Assembly (NCBI GenBank): GCA_937874695.1
Contig: CALNAJ010000038.1
Span: forward strand, 1-17,142
Length of the DNA: 17,142 nucleotides
From: an uncultured Lactobacillus sp.
GTDB taxonomy: Bacteria; Bacillota; Bacilli; Lactobacillales; Lactobacillaceae
Reading direction: 5' to 3'
The number at the start of each line of letters is the position of its first letter. Within the stretch, counting starts at the first letter, position 1. Made by a program: the position numbers and the translations under genes. Positions 7,084-14,358 of this stretch are shown piece by piece. The notes under the pieces are model-generated. The model was not told the DNA's origin. It searched no databases and saw only the letters and a program-made list of their open reading frames with translations.

Positions 7084-7097
7084 CAGATGTGTATAAT
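7069..7097 (+). promoter_or_regulatory. Sigma-A promoter of the amino acid permease
   Basis: A perfect -10 box TATAAT (7092-7097) lies 26 bases before the coding start. Seventeen bases upstream is CTGGCA (7069-7074), a four-of-six match to the -35 consensus. TTGACC at 7075-7080 is too close to serve as its -35. Confidence 0.65.
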
Positions 7098-7122
7098 ATA
7101 TTTCAACAAAGGGGAGATTAAG

Positions 7123-8520
7123 ATGAAAAAAAATCAATCGAATACTAATCAGGAATTTTCCCGGGGACTTCAGAGTCGGCACGTCCAACTGATTGCTCTT
7201 GGGGGAACAATCGGGACGGGGCTGTTTCTGGGTGCCGGTCAATCTATTCATTTAGCTGGACCATCCATTATTCTGGCCTACCTCGCCACGGGAATCATGT
7301 GTTTCTTACTGATGCGTGCACTGGGGGAATTGCTCCTGTCCGACTTGGAAGTTCACTCCTACATCGACTTCATCAAACGATACCTCGGTGATAACATGAG
7401 TTTCGTTGCCGGGTGGACCTACTGGATCTGTTGGATCACGATTGCTATGGCCGAAGTTACCGCCGCCGGACAATACATGCAGTTCTGGTTCCCACACTTA
7501 CCATCGTGGGTGACGGCATTGACATTGCTGGCCATTCTATTAGCCTTGAACTCCGTCACGGTCAGTGCATTTGGTGAAACGGAATTCTGGTTTGCCATTA
7601 TTAAAATCGTGGCTATCGTGGCGTTGATCCTGGCCGGGGCCTACATGGTTGCCGTTCACTTCCCAACCCCCGTTGGTCATGCCAGTGTGACGAACTTAGC
7701 CAGCGGCGGATTTTTCGCCAACGGTGCCAAGGGCTTCTTCCTGTCCTTCCAAATGGTCCTGTTTAGTTTCGTGGGGATCGAAATGGTGGGGATGACTGCT
7801 TCCGAAACGGCCAACCCTAAGAAGGTCTTGCCCAAAGCCATTAACGAGATTCCACTGCGAATCATTCTGTTCTATCTCGGGTCACTGTTAGCCCTGATGG
7901 CTATCTACCCATGGCAATCCATCTCACCAACCAGCAGTCCCTTCGTTCAGGTCTTTAAGAACGTCGGGATTCAGTCGGCCGCTGCTGTTATTAACTTCGT
8001 TGTATTGACGGCCGCCGCTTCAGCCTGCAACAGCTCGCTGTTTACGACCGGACGGATGCTCTTCTCCCTGACCTACAGCGGGGAAGGCCGCTTCTCCAAG
8101 CGGATGGCGACGTTGTCTCGCGCACAGGTGCCAACGCACGCCCTGCGGTTCTCCACGCTGGTCATCGCCGTTTCCGTCTTTCTGAACTTTATCATTCCGG
8201 GCCACGTCTTTGCCTTCGTGTCCAGTATTGCCACGACCTGCTTCCTCTTTATCTGGGGAGCCATCGTCGTCGCACACATCAAGTACAAGAAGCAACAAAC
8301 GCCACTCGAACGCAGCAACAGCGCCTTCAAGATGCCATTCTTCCCACTGAGTGACTACTTCATCCTGGCCTTTCTCGGGATGGTCGCCGTCGTCCTACTG
8401 TTCCGGGTCGACACGTTAGTTGCTCTGATTGGATCCATCCTCTGGCTAGTCGGCCTGAGCCTAGGCAAGCGATTTCGCGACCAACGCGTAGCTGCTAGCG
8501 CCATGGATTCTGATAAATAA
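7123..8520 (+). CDS. APC superfamily amino acid permease, CycA-like
   Basis: The 465-residue membrane protein belongs to the amino acid transporter (AAT) group of the APC superfamily and should import an amino acid by proton symport. The signature GLQSRHVQLIALGGTIGTGLFLGAG is followed by AGPSIILAYLATGIMCFLLMRALGELL (first two helices). Further stretches are FVAGWTYWICWI, FGETEFWFAIIKIVAIVALI, FVGIEMVGMTASETANPKKVLPKAI and VINFVVLTAAASACNSSLFTTGRMLF. About twelve hydrophobic segments are visible. From memory the pattern is closest to the D-serine/D-alanine/glycine transporter CycA, but substrate cannot be read from sequence. ATG 7123 follows AAAGGGGAG at about 7108-7116. The gene is monocistronic, with its own promoter and terminator. 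Confidence 0.9.
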   Translation: MKKNQSNTNQEFSRGLQSRHVQLIALGGTIGTGLFLGAGQSIHLAGPSIILAYLATGIMCFLLMRALGELLLSDLEVHSYIDFIKRYLGDNMSFVAGWTYWICWITIAMAEVTAAGQYMQFWFPHLPSWVTALTLLAILLALNSVTVSAFGETEFWFAIIKIVAIVALILAGAYMVAVHFPTPVGHASVTNLASGGFFANGAKGFFLSFQMVLFSFVGIEMVGMTASETANPKKVLPKAINEIPLRIILFYLGSLLALMAIYPWQSISPTSSPFVQVFKNVGIQSAAAVINFVVLTAAASACNSSLFTTGRMLFSLTYSGEGRFSKRMATLSRAQVPTHALRFSTLVIAVSVFLNFIIPGHVFAFVSSIATTCFLFIWGAIVVAHIKYKKQQTPLERSNSAFKMPFFPLSDYFILAFLGMVAVVLLFRVDTLVALIGSILWLVGLSLGKRFRDQRVAASAMDSDK

Positions 8521-8528
8521 ATTACGTG

Positions 8529-8566
8529 GAAGCACCGCCAGAACACTGGTTGGTGCTTCTTTTTTT
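8529..8566 (+). terminator. Rho-independent terminator of the permease gene
   Basis: GAAGCACC (8529-8536) pairs perfectly with GGTGCTTC (8552-8559), and the inner CCA/TGG may extend the stem. Seven T residues follow (8560-8566). Confidence 0.9.
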
Positions 8567-8621
8567 CGTAGGAGACGAGATCAGCGAAAATGAGCGGGAA
8601 GTGCTACGATGAAAGTGGTGT

Positions 8622-8643
8622 TTATCCTTTGAAACGGGGATAA
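8622..8643. repeat. Inverted repeat upstream of the aldo/keto reductase
   Basis: TTATCC (8622-8627) pairs with GGATAA (8638-8643), extended inward by two T.G pairs. No T-run follows, so it is not a typical terminator; it may be an operator. A weak promoter-like pair TTGAAA (8629-8634) and TATGAAT (8650-8656) overlaps it. Confidence 0.3.
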
Positions 8644-8727
8644 TGGAAGTATGAATGCAGCGACTGGTAGCCGAGTTAAGAAGCAAGTATCAGTCACGAA
8701 ATAAGGGAATTTAAATGAGGTGTGAAC

Positions 8728-9576
8728 ATGAAAACTGTTAAAATTGCGGGACAAACGGTACCAGCTATCGGAATCGGCACCTGGCACATGGGGGACGACC
8801 CAACGAAACGGGCGACGGAAATTGCGGCCATTCAAGCCGGCATCGCCGCAGGTGCGCGAGTGATCGATACCGCCGAGATGTACGGCTCTGGCCGAGCTGA
8901 AAACTTGGTCGGCGAAGCCCTACAGTCAGAAGACCGCGACCAGCTTTTCTTGATTTCGAAAGTCTTGCCGGAGAATGCGTCTAAACGTCGCATGGAAACG
9001 AGCCTGGATGCCAGTCTGCAACGATTACGGACGGATCACGTCGATCTGTACCTCTATCATTGGCGGGGCAATGTGTCGCTGGCGGAAACGGTGGCCGAGC
9101 TGCAGCGTCTCCAACAAACCGGTAAAATCCGGTCGTGGGGCGTTTCTAACTTTGATATTGCCGACCTCCAGGAACTTTGGGCGCTTCCCGGTGGTGACCA
9201 GGCTGCGGCCAATGAGGACCTGTATCATTTGGGCAGTCGTGGGTTAGATTACGCGGTACTCCCGTGGCAAGCTGATCACGACCTGCCGCTGATTGCCTAC
9301 TCGCCCATTGCACAGGGCGATTCGTGGGGCCAACATCTGGCAACTAATGCCACGGTCAAACAGATTGCGGTGGCACATGACGCGACGGTCTACCAGGTAC
9401 TCCTGGCGTGGGCAATTCGCAATCCCCAGACACTGGCGATTCCACAGACCAGTTCGGTGACCCATATGACCCAGAACATTGCAGCCGGTGAGTTGACCCT
9501 GACGCCAGCCGAATTGGCGGCGTTAGACCAGCAGTTCCCGCGGCCAACGAAGAAGGAAGCACTCGATATTATTTAA
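8728..9576 (+). CDS. Aldo/keto reductase
   Basis: The 282-residue protein is a TIM-barrel NAD(P)H-dependent oxidoreductase that reduces carbonyl compounds. It shows the N-terminal GIGTWHMGD, the catalytic segment VIDTAEMYGSGRAENLVGEAL (Asp and Tyr of the tetrad), LISKVLPENAS (Lys), DHVDLYLYHW (His), IRSWGVSNF and the C-terminal NPQTLAIPQTSS cofactor-binding region. All four tetrad residues are present. ATG 8728 has GAGG (8717-8720) at good spacing; the GTG at 8722 sits on that site and is less likely. The metallophosphoesterase follows after 16 bases, so the two are probably one transcript. The physiological substrate is unknown. Confidence 0.92.
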   Translation: MKTVKIAGQTVPAIGIGTWHMGDDPTKRATEIAAIQAGIAAGARVIDTAEMYGSGRAENLVGEALQSEDRDQLFLISKVLPENASKRRMETSLDASLQRLRTDHVDLYLYHWRGNVSLAETVAELQRLQQTGKIRSWGVSNFDIADLQELWALPGGDQAAANEDLYHLGSRGLDYAVLPWQADHDLPLIAYSPIAQGDSWGQHLATNATVKQIAVAHDATVYQVLLAWAIRNPQTLAIPQTSSVTHMTQNIAAGELTLTPAELAALDQQFPRPTKKEALDII

Positions 9577-9592
9577 GACGAGGAGTTATGAC

Positions 9593-10201
9593 ATGCAATA
9601 CTTTACTTCAGATACACACTTTTTCCATAAAGACTTACTAGGCATGAATGATTTTGCACCGCGGCCATTTGCCAACGTGGACGAAATGAACCAGACCATC
9701 ATCGATAACTGGAATGCGCGGGTGGCCCCAACCGATACGGTTTATCACCTGGGTGACATTGCGTTGTATTTCACCCATCCGGCCGTCAAATCCGATGAGG
9801 CTGTGGCAGATGTTCTGTCGCAACTGAATGGCCACCTGGAATTGATCAAGGGCAATCACGACAGTCGGGCACTATTCAAGTACCTGGCGGCGCACAATCC
9901 CATCGACCACGGGCAGGATAAGTACACCTTCCATGACGTGGGGGCTCTGATCAAGTACGATCACCGGCAATACTACATGACGCATTACCCCATGATGCTG
10001 GGCATTGTGAAGCAAATCGTCAATCTTCATGGCCATATTCACCACTATGCGGTCCCCGTCAAAGAGAATATCAATGTCGGTGTAGACACACCGGAGACCC
10101 GCTACCTCAAGGAGCAGGTTCCCTTCGGTACGCCATTCTCCACGAGTGAGATTGAAGAAATGGTTACGGGGAAGGCTAAGGAGTTTCAGGATAAACAATA
10201 G
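9593..10201 (+). CDS. Small calcineurin-like metallophosphoesterase
   Basis: This 202-residue protein has the full set of metallophosphoesterase motifs: SDTHFFH (6-12, Asp7 and His9), LGDIAL (Asp55), KGNHD (Asn88, His89), MTHYP (His131) and LHGHIHH (His146, His148, His150), plus NVGVD (161-165). It should bind two metal ions and hydrolyse a phosphoester, but the substrate cannot be told. It resembles the short cytosolic phosphoesterases also found in phages; there is no signal peptide. AGGAG at 9581-9585 fixes the ATG at 9593. It is downstream of and probably co-transcribed with the aldo/keto reductase. No clear terminator follows before the structured element. Confidence 0.9.
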   Translation: MQYFTSDTHFFHKDLLGMNDFAPRPFANVDEMNQTIIDNWNARVAPTDTVYHLGDIALYFTHPAVKSDEAVADVLSQLNGHLELIKGNHDSRALFKYLAAHNPIDHGQDKYTFHDVGALIKYDHRQYYMTHYPMMLGIVKQIVNLHGHIHHYAVPVKENINVGVDTPETRYLKEQVPFGTPFSTSEIEEMVTGKAKEFQDKQ

Positions 10202-10290
10202 ATTGGGAATATTGAGTAATTTTTGCAGAACGTAATTGGTAGGAAATAAAATGCGATAAGGGCAGTGCCTACAGATGTGTTAAATACTAG
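10202..10290. other. Gap before the structured element, no gene
   Basis: This AT-rich stretch has no coding sequence and no clear terminator. A weak promoter-like pair, TTGCAG (10223-10228) and TAAAAT (10247-10252) with 18-base spacing, could start the candidate RNA downstream. The -10 box is good (five of six) and the -35 poor (three of six). Confidence 0.35.
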
Positions 10291-10575
10291 CACCTGGGGT
10301 TGGTCAAGTGTTTTGGTGCTTGGTTCGCTGAAATTTTGGGCTTTAGCCGGAGGTAGATTGGCAGAGCCCCGTGTCGGTGGACTAAGCTGGGGAACTTTCC
10401 CAGCTTAGTCCACTGGCCAAGTATGAGACTCGCGGGTTACGAGGCTCATACTTGGCCTGAAGACCGTTTCTCAGGCTTCAGGTCTGCCTCACGGGGTGGC
10501 GCCGGTCTACCGCAGGCGACTGACAGAAATTTCGATCAGCCCAAGGTAGCATTGCGCTTGACCGGGGCCCCTTGA
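10291..10575 (+). ncRNA. Candidate large structured RNA, rod with three-hairpin head
   Basis: This fills most of the 416-base gap between the phosphoesterase and yunD-like genes. Nested pairings, all mutually compatible, are: 10296-10310 with 10555-10571; 10314-10320 with 10548-10554; 10333-10342 with 10538-10547; 10352-10362 with 10501-10511; and 10366-10373 with 10490-10497. Inside this closing rod sit three hairpins. The first is a 15-bp perfect stem 10377-10391/10399-10413 with a 7-nt loop, extendable by two pairs. The second is a 13-bp perfect stem 10415-10427/10445-10457 with an inner 4-bp stem and 7-nt loop. The third, shorter, is about 10458-10482. About a dozen G.U pairs support folding as + strand RNA. 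The lack of a T-run leaves open an independent RNA, a yunD leader, or a repeat element. I do not recognise the family. Confidence 0.6.
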
Positions 10576-10586
10576 TGCCGTAGGAT
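10558..10586 (+). promoter_or_regulatory. Possible promoter of the yunD-like operon
   Basis: TTGACC (10558-10563, five of six) and TAGGAT (10581-10586, four of six) are 17 bases apart. It overlaps the 3' arm of the structured element, and transcription would begin near 10593, shortly before AGAGGAG at 10601-10607. If real, the operon need not depend on readthrough from upstream. Confidence 0.4.
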
Positions 10587-10617
10587 TAAACACAGTGTTA
10601 AGAGGAGCTAAGAGAGC

Positions 10618-12006
10618 ATGGAACAGATTACCATCCTGCATACGAATGACTTACATTCCCACTTTGAAAATTGGCCGCGAATCCGGCGTTATTTGGCTGC
10701 GGCTAAGGCTAGTGCCCAAGCGGCTGGCCACACCGTGTATACCTTTGATCTCGGGGATAACTTGGATCGCGTCCACCCCGTGACGGAGGCCACCAATGGC
10801 CAGAAGAACGTGGAACTGATGAATCAGATTGGCTATGATGCCGTGACCATCGGGAACAACGAGGGTCTGAGCTACATGCGCCCCCAGTTGGACCACCTCT
10901 ACGACTATGCCAATTTCCCAGTGGTGCTGGGTAATCTGTTAACGAAAGATACCCACGAGCAGCCGAAATGGGCAATCGACCATCGGATACTGACCACGGC
11001 CGCTGGTACGCGGGTGATGGTGTTAGGTTTAACGGCCCCGTACCAGTTGACCTATCCGCTGGCGGGCTGGTTGCCAATCCAGGTCGACGAGGCCTTAACG
11101 CACCTGTTGACGACCTATGCCGCTGACTTTGATGTCTGCGTGCTACTGTCCCATCTGGGTGTTGACGTCGACCGGCAGATTGCCAAACGCTATCCGCAAG
11201 TCAACGTGATTATCGGCAGCCACACTCATCATTTATTCGTGAATGGAGAACAGGATCATCACAGTCTCTTAGCTGCGGCCGGTAAATTTGGCCGGTACGT
11301 GGGTAAGATTGAACTGACGGTGGATACCCAACACGTGGTCAAGGCCGCAACGGCCAGCGTGGTGGAAACGGCCACCTTACCAGAAGATCCAGCTGATGCT
11401 GCTGAAATCCAGGGGCTGCACGACCTGGGAACGGATATCTTATCCGAACAGCGGGTTGCGGACCTGCCCGTCACGATGGAATCAGATCTGACCGGCCAGC
11501 CGCGGCTGGTTCGCGAAGGGCTGCATGCCATTGCGGAGTACGCTGGGACGCAGGCGGCTATTTTAAATGCTGGGCTGTTTCTGGAGGACCTGCCACGGGG
11601 TGTGGTCAATCAGAATCAATTACACCAGATCTTACCGCATAACATGCACGTCATGACGGTCACCCTGAACGGGTATGACCTCTGGCGCCTGATTCAAGAA
11701 TTCGAGATGGCACGGCTATTTCTGCGGCACTTCCACCAGAAGGGCATGGGCTTTCGGGGCAAAATTTTCGGGGAGATCAACTACCTGGGAATTGCCCACG
11801 ATCAACAGACCCATCAGGTCACGTGGCGAGGGGAAGCCCTGTCACCGAACCGGCAGTATAAGATCGCCGTATTGGATCACTATTTATTTATTCCATTCTT
11901 CCCAACGATTTCTATCGTGGGCAAGAACGAGATACTATACCAAGACCTGTTACGGGAAGTGTTTGCCAAGTACCTGAGCACACACTATCCCTTAGATAAA
12001 GACTAG
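10618..12006 (+). CDS. 5'-nucleotidase family metallophosphatase, YunD-like
   Basis: The 462-residue protein has the two-domain layout of the bifunctional UDP-sugar hydrolase/5'-nucleotidase family. The N-terminal metallophosphatase motifs are TNDLHSH (9-15), DLGDNLD (44-50), IGNNEG (78-83), LSHLG (177-181) and IGSHTHH (199-205). A C-terminal substrate-binding domain includes ILNAGLFLEDLPRGVVNQNQLHQILPH. No signal peptide is visible, so unlike secreted 5'-nucleotidases it should act in the cytoplasm, which fits Bacillus YunD. GNNEG replaces the common GNHE box, a substitution I recall as typical of the YunD branch. The ATG is preceded by AGAGGAG with 10-base spacing. It heads a four-gene operon with yutD, yutF and a TIGR01906-type gene. 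The natural nucleotide substrate is unknown. Confidence 0.9.
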   Translation: MEQITILHTNDLHSHFENWPRIRRYLAAAKASAQAAGHTVYTFDLGDNLDRVHPVTEATNGQKNVELMNQIGYDAVTIGNNEGLSYMRPQLDHLYDYANFPVVLGNLLTKDTHEQPKWAIDHRILTTAAGTRVMVLGLTAPYQLTYPLAGWLPIQVDEALTHLLTTYAADFDVCVLLSHLGVDVDRQIAKRYPQVNVIIGSHTHHLFVNGEQDHHSLLAAAGKFGRYVGKIELTVDTQHVVKAATASVVETATLPEDPADAAEIQGLHDLGTDILSEQRVADLPVTMESDLTGQPRLVREGLHAIAEYAGTQAAILNAGLFLEDLPRGVVNQNQLHQILPHNMHVMTVTLNGYDLWRLIQEFEMARLFLRHFHQKGMGFRGKIFGEINYLGIAHDQQTHQVTWRGEALSPNRQYKIAVLDHYLFIPFFPTISIVGKNEILYQDLLREVFAKYLSTHYPLDKD

Positions 12007-12020
12007 AGAGGATGACGACG

Positions 12021-12842
12021 GTGGATCGCAAAGATTTAGAGGCATTAGTTGCCGAGCAACGAGAAAGCCGGGAGCCTGCGGCAGAGGTCGTGCGTGAAGA
12101 TGATACGCACTTGACGATCAACGGCCACCCCTATGAAGTCGTGGCGAATGTCAGAGAAGGCTTCGATTTCGCCGAGTTTTCCCGTCGCTTCAGCACGATT
12201 TTAAGTAAGTTTGATTATATTGTCGGCGACTGGGGCTTTGAACAACTACGGTTGAAGGGCTTCTATGCCGAGGACCGGGCTGGGGCCAAGCAAAACCAGA
12301 TTGATGCGGTGCAGGATTATCTCTATGAGTCCTGCAACTTCGGCTGTGCCTACTTTATTCTGCATAACTTAGACGTCAAGGCGGCACCAAAACCACGGCG
12401 CAGTCGTTCGCGGCGGCGGAGTGGTAGTGGTAATAAGCCTGCGCAACAGAATCAAGGGCAGAGTCGGCCACAGAGCAAGCAGAATCAGTCACAGCACCAG
12501 TCTGCCGAAAAGCCAACGGCGAAGGCGACTAACGGCAACCATAGCGGTGGTCATAATCGTCATACGACTAACGCAGCCAACAATAAGCCAACGACTAACA
12601 GCAATACGCCTAGCAATAACAACGGTAATAACAGTCATAACAATAGTAATAGTACGACATCAAACGGGAGTCATCGGCGGCGTTCACGGCATTCACGCCA
12701 CCGTAATAACACGAATCACCCGTACACTGAGGAACGACGGACCACGACACAGCCTAAACCCGACGCTGGCAAGACGGTGACGGTCGCAACTGGTGGTCAA
12801 GGACGTCGGCACTTCACCATTCGGCAGAAAAAAGAGAATTAG
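12021..12842 (+). CDS. yutD: YutD family protein with long low-complexity tail
   Basis: Residues about 25-120 match the YutD domain: LTINGHPYEVVANVREGFD, FSTILSKFDYIVGDWGFEQLRLKGFY and a Cys-containing YLYESCNFGCAYFILHNLDVK. The function of YutD is not established. After this domain comes a tail of about 150 residues dominated by Asn, Ser, His, Gln, Thr and Arg, with basic clusters (RRSRSRRRSG and HRRRSRHSRHR), ending in an ordered-looking RRHFTIRQKKEN. The usual family member is shorter. I prefer GTG 12021 as the start because AGAGAGG (12005-12011) lies nine bases before it; the ATG at 12012 abuts that site but would add only three residues. It follows the yunD-like gene by a few bases and precedes yutF by 12. 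Confidence 0.85.
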   Translation: MDRKDLEALVAEQRESREPAAEVVREDDTHLTINGHPYEVVANVREGFDFAEFSRRFSTILSKFDYIVGDWGFEQLRLKGFYAEDRAGAKQNQIDAVQDYLYESCNFGCAYFILHNLDVKAAPKPRRSRSRRRSGSGNKPAQQNQGQSRPQSKQNQSQHQSAEKPTAKATNGNHSGGHNRHTTNAANNKPTTNSNTPSNNNGNNSHNNSNSTTSNGSHRRRSRHSRHRNNTNHPYTEERRTTTQPKPDAGKTVTVATGGQGRRHFTIRQKKEN

Positions 12843-12854
12843 GGAGAATTTGCA

Positions 12855-13649
12855 ATGAAAAATTATCAAGCCTATCTAATCGACTTGGACGGCACCGTTT
12901 ATGCGGGTAGCAAGCGTTATCCCAAGGCCAAGGCCTTCGTGGAACGGTTGCAGGCAGCCAAGGTGCCCTTTAAGTTTGTCACAAATAACACAACGAAGTT
13001 ACCCGTGGACGTTGTGGCAAACCTGGCGGATAACCACGACATTCACGTCAACACGGATAACGTCTATACGGCGGGCCTAGCAACCGCAGACTTTTTGGAC
13101 GAACGTGCGGGTGAGACCGGCAAGCGGACCGTTTACGTGGTCGGCGAAATTGGGTTGAACCAGGCACTCGCAGCCAAAGGATTCACGGTGGATGAGGAGC
13201 ATCCCGAGTACGTGGTCGTGGGGCTTGATAGTGATGTGACCTATGAAAAATTTGCCAAGGCTATTCTGGCGATTCGCAGTGGGTCAACGTTTATTGGAAC
13301 CAACTCGGATTCTAATATTCCTAAGGCACGGGGATTGATGCCCGGTGCCGGGGCATTGGTCGATCTCGTACGCTATGCGACACAGACGGAACCCATCTTT
13401 GTGGGGAAGCCAGAGCCCATTATTTTGGAGAATTCGCTGGAGTTGATGGGTATTGCCCCCGAGGATGCCTTAATGGTGGGCGATAACTACCAGACGGACA
13501 TTCTTGCCGGAATTCATGCAGGGGTGGATACGCTCCTGGTCTACACGGGGGTCTCCACGCCGGAACAGGTGGCCCAACAGACCATTCAACCGACCTATAC
13601 CATCCCGAACCTGGATCACTGGGACATCGAGGTGGGGCCAATTGACTAG
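12855..13649 (+). CDS. yutF: HAD-superfamily phosphatase, YutF/NagD type (TIGR01457)
   Basis: This 264-residue protein is a class IIA HAD hydrolase. Motif I is LIDLDGTVYAG (nucleophile Asp and second Asp), motif II is FVTNNTTK, motif III lies around VGKPEP (Lys), and motif IV is MVGDNYQTDILAGIHAGVDTLLVYTGV. The C2-type cap lies between motifs II and III. Members dephosphorylate small sugar phosphates or nucleotides; the substrate is not predictable here. AGGGAGAA precedes the ATG at normal spacing. The last eight bases overlap the next gene. The NagD-like family and operon position are clear. Confidence 0.95.
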   Translation: MKNYQAYLIDLDGTVYAGSKRYPKAKAFVERLQAAKVPFKFVTNNTTKLPVDVVANLADNHDIHVNTDNVYTAGLATADFLDERAGETGKRTVYVVGEIGLNQALAAKGFTVDEEHPEYVVVGLDSDVTYEKFAKAILAIRSGSTFIGTNSDSNIPKARGLMPGAGALVDLVRYATQTEPIFVGKPEPIILENSLELMGIAPEDALMVGDNYQTDILAGIHAGVDTLLVYTGVSTPEQVAQQTIQPTYTIPNLDHWDIEVGPID

Positions 13650-14277
13650 ATGGCAACGTGGCGTTGGGTTAACGGCGCTGATTCTATTGTTGCTGACGCT
13701 GAGTATCTTTTTGACGATCAACGCAGTCTGGCTGTATCGGTTGGACATTCATTGGCTCAACATCTCCCGAACGGTACAAATGCCCCCGCAAAAGATTATG
13801 CATAACTATTATCAGATGTTGGGGTATCTGGAACTTCCGTGGGTAACCGATCTCAAGATGAGTGACTTTCCCACGTCGTTTACGGGGATGGTCCATTTTC
13901 ATGACGTGAAGCAGTTATTCCTGGTGAATAACGTCGTGCTCCTGGTGAGTATTTATCCAGCCGTTTGGTATTTCCGGCGGCTGAAACGCTACGGGGAGCG
14001 GTGGCGACTGATTCGGCCCATGCAAGTGGCAACGGTCGTTCCCGTTGTGTTGGCGGCAGTGATGGCGGTGGACTTCAACGACTTCTTTATTGATTTCCAC
14101 AAGATACTCTTTCGCAACAACGACTGGCTGTTCGATCCGAGTCTGGACCCGATTATCACGGCGCTACCGGACACTTTCTTCCTCCATTGCTTTATCATGG
14201 CGTTCGCCTTGTTCGAGGCGGGGTTGATCTGGCTGTATTGGCTGGGTCGGCAGTCGTTTAAGCATGCTGGTGAGTAG
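13642..14277 (+). CDS. TIGR01906 family integral membrane protein
   Basis: The protein is 211 residues from a TTG start at 13642, preceded by GAGGTGG (13629-13635) six bases away and overlapping the end of yutF. Earlier in-frame codons lie wholly inside yutF and are not family-like. A first membrane helix (GLTALILLLLTLSIFLTINAVWLY) is followed by an outward-type loop with MVHFHDVKQLF, the conserved H-x-x-DVK-like motif of this family. Three further hydrophobic segments follow (VVLLVSIYPAVWYF, VATVVPVVLAAVMAV and the C-terminal FIMAFALFEAGLIWLYWL). Function is unknown. It is the last gene of the operon and ends at the shared terminator. Translation may be coupled to yutF. Confidence 0.87.
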   Translation: MTRWQRGVGLTALILLLLTLSIFLTINAVWLYRLDIHWLNISRTVQMPPQKIMHNYYQMLGYLELPWVTDLKMSDFPTSFTGMVHFHDVKQLFLVNNVVLLVSIYPAVWYFRRLKRYGERWRLIRPMQVATVVPVVLAAVMAVDFNDFFIDFHKILFRNNDWLFDPSLDPIITALPDTFFLHCFIMAFALFEAGLIWLYWLGRQSFKHAGE

Positions 14278-14298
14278 AGACTAACGAAAATTAACCAC

Positions 14299-14340
14299 AA
14301 AAAAGTTGGCACCGACAAGTACTGTCAGTGCCAACTTTTT
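14299..14340. terminator. Bidirectional terminator between convergent operons
   Basis: AAAAAGTTGGCAC (14300-14312) pairs with GTGCCAACTTTTT (14328-14340); after one C/A mismatch, GACA pairs with TGTC around a 5-nt loop. T-runs occur at the 3' side on both strands, so it can stop transcription from the TIGR01906-type gene and from dedA. Confidence 0.92.
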
Positions 14341-14358
14341 AAATTCATTCAGTTAAGG

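Noticed and set aside
8572..8650. A MerR-type promoter with long spacer upstream of the aldo/keto reductase
   Set aside because: An inverted repeat is present, but no convincing -35/-10 pair with 19-20 base spacing flanks it, and no regulator gene is adjacent.
10490..10512. GGGGTGGCGCC resembling the T-box core (GGGTGGNACCGCG)
   Set aside because: The match is partial, the bases are used in the main helices, there is no terminator/antiterminator pair, and the next gene is not linked to amino acids or tRNA charging.
10521..10530. ACAGAAA-like sequence as in RNase P RNA
   Set aside because: The other invariant RNase P segments are absent and the overall fold differs.
10291..10575. Insertion sequence or MITE explanation for the palindromic gap
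   Set aside because: Not excluded, but no target-site duplication or transposase was found, and the many G.U pairs fit RNA folding better than terminal DNA repeats.
12421..12780. A 119-codon frame overlapping the yutD tail
   Set aside because: It is an alternative reading of the low-complexity tail; the in-frame YutD product continues through it to a conserved-looking end.
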